From contig JAKALI010000309.1 of assembly GCA_021813195.1 (NCBI GenBank), positions 1 to 5,659 of the forward strand: a stretch of DNA of 5,659 nt. Reading direction: 5' to 3'. The position numbers were made by a program, and so were the translations under genes. Below the pieces are notes generated by a model. It saw only the letters and a program-made list of their open reading frames with translations. It searched no databases and was not told where the DNA came from. Numbering within the stretch: position 1 is the first letter of the stretch; every line of letters starts with the position of its first letter. Below are positions 1-5,159 of this stretch, piece after piece. The stretch comes from Pseudomonadota bacterium. Its GTDB lineage: Bacteria; Pseudomonadota; Alphaproteobacteria; Rhizobiales; Hyphomicrobiaceae.

Positions 1-86
1 CCCGGCTTGAGCCTCGGCCCGACGAGCAGGACGAGGAGCCCGCCAGCCACGACGATGACGAACCGGATCACACGCGCTGAAGTCAT
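1..86 (-). CDS. Partial unidentified protein with hydrophobic N-terminus (5' end only)
   Basis: Only the first 28 codons lie in the window and the gene runs off the low-coordinate edge. The ATG at 86 opens a frame reading MTSARVIRFVIVVAGG and then LLVLLVGPRLKPG: a short N-terminus with two arginines, then about 16 strongly hydrophobic residues ending before a proline. This is the shape of a signal peptide or N-terminal membrane anchor, so the product is probably exported or inner-membrane bound. The family cannot be recognised from so little. No good Shine-Dalgarno sequence precedes the ATG (the upstream bases are TGCTCCCTC), which lowers confidence in the start; no other in-frame ATG was found just upstream. 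It has the same orientation as the PopZ-like gene ending at 334, 247 bases away, so co-transcription is possible but not shown. Confidence 0.5.
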   Translation of the reverse strand, partial: MTSARVIRFVIVVAGGLLVLLVGPRLKP

Positions 87-176
87 GAGGGAGCACTCGA
101 GTGCATCAGGGCCCAGCCTATTCCGAAACGTTTGGCCGCAAATGGAACTGGCGTGATCTCGGACAGGCGTACTCGC

Positions 177-204
177 ACCACTGGATGACCTGGACTCCAG
201 TGGT
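177..204. repeat. Perfect 9-bp inverted repeat, 10-nt loop
   Basis: ACCACTGGA (177-185) and TCCAGTGGT (196-204) are exact reverse complements around a 10-base loop. The element lies in the gap between the stop of the distal PopZ-like gene (334) and the next gene start (86). No T-tract follows on either strand, so it is not a classical intrinsic terminator. It could be an mRNA 3'-end stabilising hairpin or an operator for the gene starting at 86. The right arm and loop also contain a GACTC (193-197). Confidence 0.6.
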
Positions 205-250
205 TGACGGGGCAAAGCCCTGGAAGCGCGTGAGGGCTGATCTGGCACCC

Positions 251-262
251 GCAGTGCACTGC
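251..262. repeat. Perfect 12-bp palindrome GCAGTGCACTGC
   Basis: Positions 251-262 read the same on both strands and the symmetry does not extend further. It lies in the 247-base gap downstream of the distal PopZ-like gene, 47 bases from the 9-bp inverted repeat. About one 12-bp palindrome is expected by chance in a window this size, so any binding-site role is only a possibility. Confidence 0.35.
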
Positions 263-333
263 TGAACCTCGCTGCCGGTCGCCGTTCCCACTCTCACTCT
301 CCGAGGAAATGTCATGCGCGCTCACCGAGCCGG

Positions 334-1728
334 TCACCACCCGTTTGTCCGCAGTCTGAACGCCGAGCGTCCCGCACGTCTCGAGGAGCAGCGCGGCGTC
401 GCGCGGCAGGCGGGGACAGGGAGCGGCTTCGACCCGCAGCGCACGCGCGGTCCGGTGTTGACGCCGGCTGCCGCATCGTTCCTGAGCGCGCGCTCAACGA
501 TCCGCGGCATGTTCTCGTCCAGCCATTTCGCAAGCATGGGGCGCATCATGTCGGCAACGACGTCTTCCAACGTCCGTACGGCCGGCGAGGTCCCGGCCGT
601 TGGCCTCGTGTGGTCGGCTTCAGGCACCGGGGCGCTCGGGTTGGCGGAAGGCTCTGGCCGGGGAGGGACCTTGGCAAGACCGGCGGCTAGCGCATCAAGC
701 GCCTCCTCGGCGGCTTTGACGGGATTGCTCGCGGGCGTCTCGACGGCGGTCGGCGCGGAACTCAAACCGGGCGCACCTGCGGGAGCCTGCACGTCCATGT
801 CCAAAGCCGCCGCCGCCGGGGCAATTGTTGCAACGGGTGTGACCACCGATGTCGCGGGTGCAGCCGCCGTTTTGGGCGCTAACTCTGACGCATCAAGTGT
901 CGTGGGTTTGACGACATTCTGGTCAGACGCTTCAGCGGGCGCCGCCGGGGGCTGATAACCGGCAGGCGGGTAGAAGCCGGTGCGGCGAGGCATGAACGGT
1001 CCTGAGCTGGCCACTGGTTGCGGGGTCGCAATGTTGGGCGCGGGGTGGTCGGCCGGCGCCTCTGTCGCGGGGACCGACGGGTTCTTCTCGCCTCCGGAGA
1101 CCGCAGTGGCGGGCCCCGAAGTTGGCGCGGAAAGCGAGCCCATGGTTCCGAGGGCGACGCCGATAGGCGGGAGCGGGACCGTTGGCGAGCGGGATTGATC
1201 CGATGCGGCGGGGGACGCGGCTTGGGCGGGTGCAGGGCGGGTCGGCCCCGGGTTGACCTGTGCGGGATTGATGAGATTCGCCCATTTCTGGCGCGCGGCC
1301 TCGACGGGGCCGGGGGGTGGCGTGTCGCGCGCGGCCACAGGTGGTTGGGCGGGGGCCTCGATCAAGTCGGCCAAATCCTCGTCGATCGATGGCAGTCGAG
1401 CGCGTTGCGAAGTGGACTGGGGTGGAGCAGGGGTTGCAGCACTTGGTGTGCCGGCGGGCGGCGTTGCCCCTGCGGATCCCGTCAAGATGTCGCGCTGGAC
1501 TGGAAGTTGGATGTTCGCGGGCGCCGGCGATGCCGTCGTGGGCGTGAACGGCGCGGCGCCGCGGCCGAACCCGCCAGCCGCAGCTGCATTCAAGGTCGAA
1601 GCCGCCGATGGGGCCGGGTTGCGGGCGGGCGGCGGCATACGCGAGGGCGGATCATCGGCGATGATTCGGCGGATCGATGCGAGAATATCTTCCATCGATT
1701 GTTCCGATCCGTTCTCGCTCGAACCCAT
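334..1728 (-). CDS. popZ: PopZ-like polar organising protein (DUF2497), distal paralogue
   Basis: A 464-residue protein of the PopZ/DUF2497 family, cytoplasmic hubs that self-assemble at the cell pole and recruit chromosome-segregation and cell-cycle proteins. The N-terminal signature MEDILASIRRIIADD lies at residues 12-26. The C-terminal module (about 384-418) contains RTLEDVVADMMRPML and WLDENMPRIVERAL, the oligomerisation helices. Between them is a long linker rich in Pro, Ala, Ser and Thr, probably disordered, interrupted by LPSIDEDLADLIEAP (112-126), VEAARQKWANLINP (141-154) and the helix-like KAAEEALDALAAGLAK (338-353). It is far longer than Caulobacter PopZ (177 aa); long linkers are known in Rhizobiales. 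I chose the ATG at 1728 because GAGG lies 6 bases upstream; an in-frame TTG at 1749 lacks such support. The last 46 residues are basic, with three Cys and no Asp or Glu, unlike the rest. A second PopZ-like gene lies 177 bases upstream. Confidence 0.88.
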   Translation of the reverse strand: MGSSENGSEQSMEDILASIRRIIADDPPSRMPPPARNPAPSAASTLNAAAAGGFGRGAAPFTPTTASPAPANIQLPVQRDILTGSAGATPPAGTPSAATPAPPQSTSQRARLPSIDEDLADLIEAPAQPPVAARDTPPPGPVEAARQKWANLINPAQVNPGPTRPAPAQAASPAASDQSRSPTVPLPPIGVALGTMGSLSAPTSGPATAVSGGEKNPSVPATEAPADHPAPNIATPQPVASSGPFMPRRTGFYPPAGYQPPAAPAEASDQNVVKPTTLDASELAPKTAAAPATSVVTPVATIAPAAAALDMDVQAPAGAPGLSSAPTAVETPASNPVKAAEEALDALAAGLAKVPPRPEPSANPSAPVPEADHTRPTAGTSPAVRTLEDVVADMMRPMLAKWLDENMPRIVERALRNDAAAGVNTGPRVRCGSKPLPVPACRATPRCSSRRAGRSAFRLRTNGW

Positions 1729-1734
1729 CGCCCG

Positions 1735-1738
1735 CCTC
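1735..1738 (-). promoter_or_regulatory. Shine-Dalgarno sequence of the distal PopZ-like gene
   Basis: GAGG on the minus strand, 6 bases before the ATG at 1728. It supports that start over the in-frame TTG at 1749. The resulting N-terminus, 11 residues before MEDIL, matches the usual family spacing. Confidence 0.65.
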
Positions 1739-1848
1739 GTTGTTTTCAATGCGAAGCCGACGCGTGTTGGGTCGGCTCTCAGCTGTTGCCTGCGGGGCCG
1801 AATGGCTGACCCTAGGCGTCTTAAAAAAATGTCTTACTCTCGAACAAG

Positions 1849-1898
1849 CCATGCTCACACGACGAGTTCAAGGCAAGTGTTTGGCTATTCCATGCTCA
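1849..1898. repeat. Direct repeat CCATGCTCA, two copies 41 bp apart
   Basis: CCATGCTCA occurs at 1849-1857 and again at 1890-1898, in the spacer between the two PopZ-like genes. The 41-base period is close to four helical turns, as expected for two operator half-sites facing the same side of the DNA. Both copies lie upstream of the distal PopZ-like gene, about 120-170 bases before its start. With only nine matching bases, chance is a real alternative. Confidence 0.35.
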
Positions 1899-1905
1899 AT
1901 CGGTC

Positions 1906-2982
1906 TCAGCTGACACCATTGGGTTTTGGCGGGGACCGGGTTGCCTCGGCGAGCTCAATCGAAAGAGCCTTCTCGACCATACGGGGCATGTTCTCAGCCA
2001 GCCATTGGCGCAACATCGGCCGCAAGAGGTCGGCAGTGGCATCTTCCACTCCGGCCGATGCGGTTGTCGCGGGCGTGCCCGACCCCGGAGGAGCCGGGTA
2101 CGTTGTTGGCGCGGCCGGAAATGCGCTGGTCTGGGACAGGTCCGCGCGTTGGGGGCTGGGTGGCAATTGAGGCTCAGTCTCTGCGCCGCGCAGCGTGGTC
2201 ATGATGGGGTAAGCCGGTGCAGGGCCGCTTGTCGGAGGTTCGGCAGCGGTTGGCGAAGCATGACGGGCCGGCGCCGCTTCAGGCGCCGATGGGCTGTCCT
2301 GCGACAGGCTGGTCACTGGAGCGGAAAATGTGACGGGGGCAAGTGTTGCGGCAGCTTGCAGCGGTGTCGGCCACGCTCCCATGGAACGAAAGCGGGTGTC
2401 CTTAAATGGTGCCATTTGCCGTGGCACTTCCGGAACATCGCCGTGAGTGACGCCAGGTTGCGCTGTTTCAAAAGATGCGGATTTCGCGACCGGCGGCGAC
2501 GGGCTCGCCTCGACGGTGGGTGGCGGCGTCGCTTTCTGTGGCCCGGGATCATCGCCGCGGGTGGCGCCCGTCGTTTCGTGGAAATTCGCGAGCATGAATG
2601 CCGGGGCCGCGGGACTTCCAGCCCGCTCGGGTGGGCTCGAATTTGCAGCCAGCCCACCGGTACGCTGCAGATGTAGGGAACTGAGGGCGGGCTCGGGCCG
2701 CGCGGTGTCGTTTCCCCCTGCCGATGCTGCCCGAATGGCGTCCGTCAATCGACCAAGCAGGGGTGCAGGCCGTTCGGCAGCCGGAGCGGGTGCCGGACGG
2801 AACATCGAGGGGAGATCAAAATCGCTCGCGTCTTCGAGAAGTCCGTCCCCCTTGACCGCGCCGCCTTGAGGGTCGATTTGGATCGCAGATCCCGACGACA
2901 TGGGGTCTTCCGCGATGATCTTGCGGATGGACGCGAGGATCTCCTCCATGCTCGCGTGACCGTTCTTATCCGGGGTTTCCAT
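1906..2982 (-). CDS. popZ: PopZ-like polar organising protein (DUF2497), tolC-proximal paralogue
   Basis: A 358-residue PopZ/DUF2497-family protein. The N-terminal helix MEEILASIRKIIAEDP occupies residues 12-27, the region that binds client proteins in Caulobacter PopZ. The C-terminal module (about 312-344) contains VEDATADLLRPMLRQWL and ENMPRMVEKAL, matching the oligomerisation helices, followed by a short tail ending PPKPNGVS. The linker is Pro/Ala/Ser-rich and probably disordered, with two less biased patches: DASDFDLPSMFR (51-62) and LLGRLTDAIRAAS (75-87). I chose the ATG at 2982 because GGAG lies 7 bases upstream and the MEEIL spacing fits the family; a GTG at 3015 also opens the frame but is poorly supported. 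It shares fold ends but no obvious linker similarity with the PopZ-like gene downstream. It follows tolC in the same direction after a 408-base gap, so it probably has its own promoter. Which copy is the main polar organiser cannot be told from sequence alone. Confidence 0.9.
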   Translation of the reverse strand: METPDKNGHASMEEILASIRKIIAEDPMSSGSAIQIDPQGGAVKGDGLLEDASDFDLPSMFRPAPAPAAERPAPLLGRLTDAIRAASAGGNDTARPEPALSSLHLQRTGGLAANSSPPERAGSPAAPAFMLANFHETTGATRGDDPGPQKATPPPTVEASPSPPVAKSASFETAQPGVTHGDVPEVPRQMAPFKDTRFRSMGAWPTPLQAAATLAPVTFSAPVTSLSQDSPSAPEAAPARHASPTAAEPPTSGPAPAYPIMTTLRGAETEPQLPPSPQRADLSQTSAFPAAPTTYPAPPGSGTPATTASAGVEDATADLLRPMLRQWLAENMPRMVEKALSIELAEATRSPPKPNGVS

Positions 2983-2989
2983 CGCCGAA

Positions 2990-2993
2990 CTCC
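2990..2993 (-). promoter_or_regulatory. Shine-Dalgarno sequence of the tolC-proximal PopZ-like gene
   Basis: GGAG on the minus strand, 7 bases before the ATG at 2982. It decides the start against the in-frame GTG at 3015. It abuts the first of two CACTCAA heptamers. Confidence 0.65.
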
Positions 2994-3019
2994 ACTCAAC
3001 GCCGTCACAACTCACTCAA
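2993..3019. repeat. Direct heptamer repeat CACTCAA, 20-bp period
   Basis: CACTCAA (TTGAGTG on the coding strand) lies at 2993-2999 and 3013-3019, exactly 20 bases apart, just upstream of and touching the ribosome-binding site of the tolC-proximal PopZ-like gene. The two-turn period could suit a regulator binding the leader. Seven bases is short, so it may be chance. Confidence 0.3.
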
Positions 3020-3390
3020 ACTTTCCCACTTTTCGCGCCCGACTGCCGCTGCACGGCGGTGTCGGGGCAGCATGGTGCGAGTGAGCCGCAAACTCCACGC
3101 TCGTCCGTGCCAAAATCGTCTTCGTGTTCGAAGTGTGTGCCCCAGCCCCGGACGAGCCAATTCTATGCACAAGCCACGGCAATCATGTGGCGAAATCGCA
3201 TCGAAGCAAGTAAAAAATATCGACGTTCGACGCTCCCAGTTCGGTGACACGCTTCAAGGCAAGAAATTCAAGCCCTCCAGTCTTTGGCACTTTTTCGTGA
3301 CAAGCCCGTACCGCATGAACCTGCATCACCACGTCAACGTGCCATGCGCGTTGCGCCGGCAAAAAAGGCGAAATGGTGAATATTCCAAAT

Positions 3391-4833
3391 CTATTTCGTC
3401 GGCTGTGTTTCGCGGTTCGTCGGCCACAAATCCAAGACCTCGCGCCGCCCATCCTCATGCGTGATGCTGATGCCCCACCATTTGCGGCGGACTTCGTGAT
3501 AATGCTGCTCGGGATCGTAGACGAGGCTTGCCACGCCGAGGCCAAGTGCATCGAGATGGCCAATGGCGGCCAAGAGGGCGTAAGCTGATACGATGAGATT
3601 GCGCCGTGTGGACACGAGCTGCACCTGCGAGTCCAGGTACTCTTGCTGCGCATTCAGCACTTCGATGAGGGTGCGCTGTCCGACGCGCTCTTCCTCCCGG
3701 ACCCCATTCAACGCGGTGAGGTTGGCCTCGACTTGGATCTTCGCGCTTTCCAATTGTGCCTTGGCAGCCAGAAATTGGGACCAAGCGGCGACAATCTGAG
3801 CTTTAACCTCGGTCCGAGCCTGCTCGATTTCCTGCAGGAGGCTGATGTGGGTGTGCTTGGCTTGACGGACGCGCGCGTGAACCTCGCCACCTTCATAAAT
3901 CGGCACGCTGACGCGGCCCGTTACCGTCGTCGTCTCGACTTCATCGATCCCGCGTGAGGAATCGAAGCGATCGCGATAACTTGCCTCCAGTTGGACCTGC
4001 GGCAGAAGTTCGCCGCGGATGCGATCGACCGCGAAGCGAGCCGCCTGTTCCCGATAGAGGGCCGCAACGACGTTGGGGTGCTCTTGGGTGCCGATATTGA
4101 CCGCCTCATCGAGGGACTTCGGTAATTTGCCTTCGCTCAGGGCTGGCTCCACCAGGCCCTCGGGCGTCGAGCCAATCGTGCGTTCGTAAGCGGCGCGGCT
4201 CGTCTTCAGGTTTGCGCGGGCCAGATCGAGCGCGGAGACGGCGCCCGCGCGCCGGGCCTCCGACTGGGCGACGTCAGTACGCGTGACCTCACCAACCGCG
4301 AACCGGTCCTGCGTGGCTTTGAGCTCTTCACTCAGCACTTTGACATTGTTCTCGCGCAGCCGGACGATGGCCTGATCGCGCACGACGTCCATGAAGGATG
4401 TAACGGCATCCAAGAGGACGACCTGCTCGACGTTGCGCAGGATCTCGCGTCCCGCCCGCACGTTGGCCTCGGCCTGGTTCACGGCATTCGTTGTCTGAAA
4501 ACCGCGAAAGATCGGCTGTGTCAGCGACAGTCCATACCCGCGCGGATGCAGGCTTCCCTCACCGGGCGTGTCGGGACGGGTGTTGGTATGTTGATAGGAC
4601 ACATCGGCGTCGCCGGTGATTTGGGGGCGGTAGCCCGACATGGCGCGGGCCACATCTTCGTCTGTTGCGCGCAGCCGCGCGCGTTCCGCATCGATGCGCG
4701 GGTTATAGGCGTATGCGGCGGCCAAAGCTTCGTCGAGTGTTGTGGCACGCACCTCACCACTTGCGAGCCCAAGCCAGACGCCGGCCAGAATTAGCACACA
4801 ACCCGGCAATCCTCTGGCGGTCCTCGTCTGCAT
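3391..4833 (-). CDS. tolC: TolC family outer-membrane efflux/type I secretion channel
   Basis: A 480-residue precursor of the TolC/OEP family, trimeric outer-membrane channels with a long periplasmic alpha-barrel that dock with RND, ABC or MFS pumps or type I secretion systems. The signal peptide spans residues 1-30 (a charged start, hydrophobic CVLILAGVWLGLA, likely cut after VRA). The mature protein starts TTLDEALAAAYAYNPRI, the usual first OEP helix. Two structural repeats follow, with strands such as LSLTQPIFRGFQTT and VSVPIYEGGEVHARVRQAK; RTLIEVLNAQQEYLDSQ is a hallmark of the second repeat. The 42-residue end (YDPEQHYHEVRRKWWG onward) resembles extended C-termini of rhizobial TolC proteins. 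I prefer the ATG at 4833 because AGGTG lies 7 bases upstream; an ATG at 4839, two codons earlier, has the motif only one base away. The frame is open to 5010 without signal-peptide character. No periplasmic adaptor or pump gene is in the window, so the substrate is unknown. Confidence 0.95.
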   Translation of the reverse strand: MQTRTARGLPGCVLILAGVWLGLASGEVRATTLDEALAAAYAYNPRIDAERARLRATDEDVARAMSGYRPQITGDADVSYQHTNTRPDTPGEGSLHPRGYGLSLTQPIFRGFQTTNAVNQAEANVRAGREILRNVEQVVLLDAVTSFMDVVRDQAIVRLRENNVKVLSEELKATQDRFAVGEVTRTDVAQSEARRAGAVSALDLARANLKTSRAAYERTIGSTPEGLVEPALSEGKLPKSLDEAVNIGTQEHPNVVAALYREQAARFAVDRIRGELLPQVQLEASYRDRFDSSRGIDEVETTTVTGRVSVPIYEGGEVHARVRQAKHTHISLLQEIEQARTEVKAQIVAAWSQFLAAKAQLESAKIQVEANLTALNGVREEERVGQRTLIEVLNAQQEYLDSQVQLVSTRRNLIVSAYALLAAIGHLDALGLGVASLVYDPEQHYHEVRRKWWGISITHEDGRREVLDLWPTNRETQPTK

Positions 4834-4840
4834 TGCCATG

Positions 4841-4845
4841 CACCT
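4841..4845 (-). promoter_or_regulatory. Likely Shine-Dalgarno sequence of tolC
   Basis: AGGTG on the minus strand, 7 bases before the ATG at 4833 and only 1 base before the ATG at 4839. The spacing favours 4833. Confidence 0.5.
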
Positions 4846-5025
4846 ACCAATGATTCTCAGGGTCTGGGTCGTGTGCGCGATGGTGGATCCGGACGAGAGC
4901 TCCGCATCGCCAGCGCCCAAGCGATCGACGCGAGCTCGATGATCTGTGGCGGTGGATAGTCCGATTCGCCCAAAAATCACGGACGCCACCCACAGGTTCC
5001 TGAAGTGCAAAGCTCCGACTCAAGC

Positions 5026-5041
5026 TTAACAATTTCTTGAC
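5026..5041 (+). promoter_or_regulatory. CtrA-like binding element upstream of tolC
   Basis: TTAA, seven bases, then TTGAC on the plus strand. The full consensus of the cell-cycle regulator CtrA is TTAA-N7-TTAAC, so eight of nine defined positions match. It lies about 190 bases upstream of the tolC start, within a cluster of GANTC (CcrM methylation) motifs. Function is inferred from the match only. Confidence 0.35.
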
Positions 5042-5159
5042 GAATCAGTTAGGTCGCCCGCTGCCCGCAAGGTGAAAGTTCAAGTAGCGTGGCGCTAATC
5101 CCACATAGCGGCACCGCCTAGAGCATCTTTGGAGTGATACCATCGATGGCCGGCGTCGA

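Larger units (their letters stand above)
2983..3390. other. Intergenic region between tolC and the PopZ pair, no gene seen
   Basis: This 408-base stretch holds no convincing gene. A minus-strand frame from a GTG at 3250 to 3005 and a plus-strand frame from 3072 to 3464 have no Shine-Dalgarno sequence and no recognisable family. It presumably carries the tolC 3' end and the promoter and 5' leader of the tolC-proximal PopZ-like gene, but I found no clear -35/-10 pair and no hairpin followed by a T-run on the minus strand. The heptamer CACTCAA occurs twice near the gene start (2993-2999 and 3013-3019). Confidence 0.6.
4834..5159. other. Intergenic region upstream of tolC, likely regulatory
   Basis: There are 326 bases between the HlyC/CorC stop and the tolC start. 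No gene is supported: the tolC frame stays open to 5010 but lacks a better start, and the minus-strand frame 5045-5251 overlaps the HlyC/CorC gene out of frame. The region holds four GANTC sites (4852, 4963, 5017, 5042) and a CtrA-like element (5026-5041). A 10-bp palindrome CCATCGATGG (5140-5149) lies just after the HlyC/CorC stop but has no T-tract. No confident sigma-70 promoter could be placed. Confidence 0.55.

Noticed and set aside
83..340. Minus-strand 85-codon frame that ends with an ATGA overlap on the start at 86, suggesting a translationally coupled small gene.
   Set aside because: It starts at a GTG inside the end of the PopZ-like gene with no ribosome-binding site. All three minus frames are open in this GC-rich stretch, and the product has no recognisable features. 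The overlap is probably chance.
1822..1866. Seven-T run on the minus strand after the tolC-proximal PopZ-like gene, as a possible intrinsic terminator.
   Set aside because: The only stem nearby is a 4-bp GAAC/GTTC pair with a long loop, and the T-run begins about 12 bases after it. No stable GC-rich hairpin abuts the T-run.
314..2170. Long plus-strand frames (314-955, 1018-1809, 1253-2170) across the PopZ region, two of which share a segment like STIRGMFSSSHF / STIRGMFSASHW.
   Set aside because: They are antisense to the two PopZ-like genes. The shared segment is the reverse complement of the conserved C-terminal module read in the same relative frame. No Shine-Dalgarno support or recognisable family; one frame also runs through the intergenic spacer.
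3005..3250. Minus-strand 81-codon frame just before the tolC-proximal PopZ-like gene, as a possible leader peptide or small gene.
   Set aside because: GTG start without Shine-Dalgarno sequence, odd composition (rich in Arg, with scattered Trp and Cys) and no known family.
3340..3370. A-run next to a GC-rich sequence after tolC, as a possible terminator.
   Set aside because: On the minus strand the T-run comes before the GC-rich hairpin-forming bases, the wrong order for a terminator of tolC.
4834..5010. Longer TolC start giving 59 more residues.
   Set aside because: The extra segment lacks signal-peptide character and would bury the clear signal peptide starting at 4833; a ribosome-binding motif is placed for 4833.
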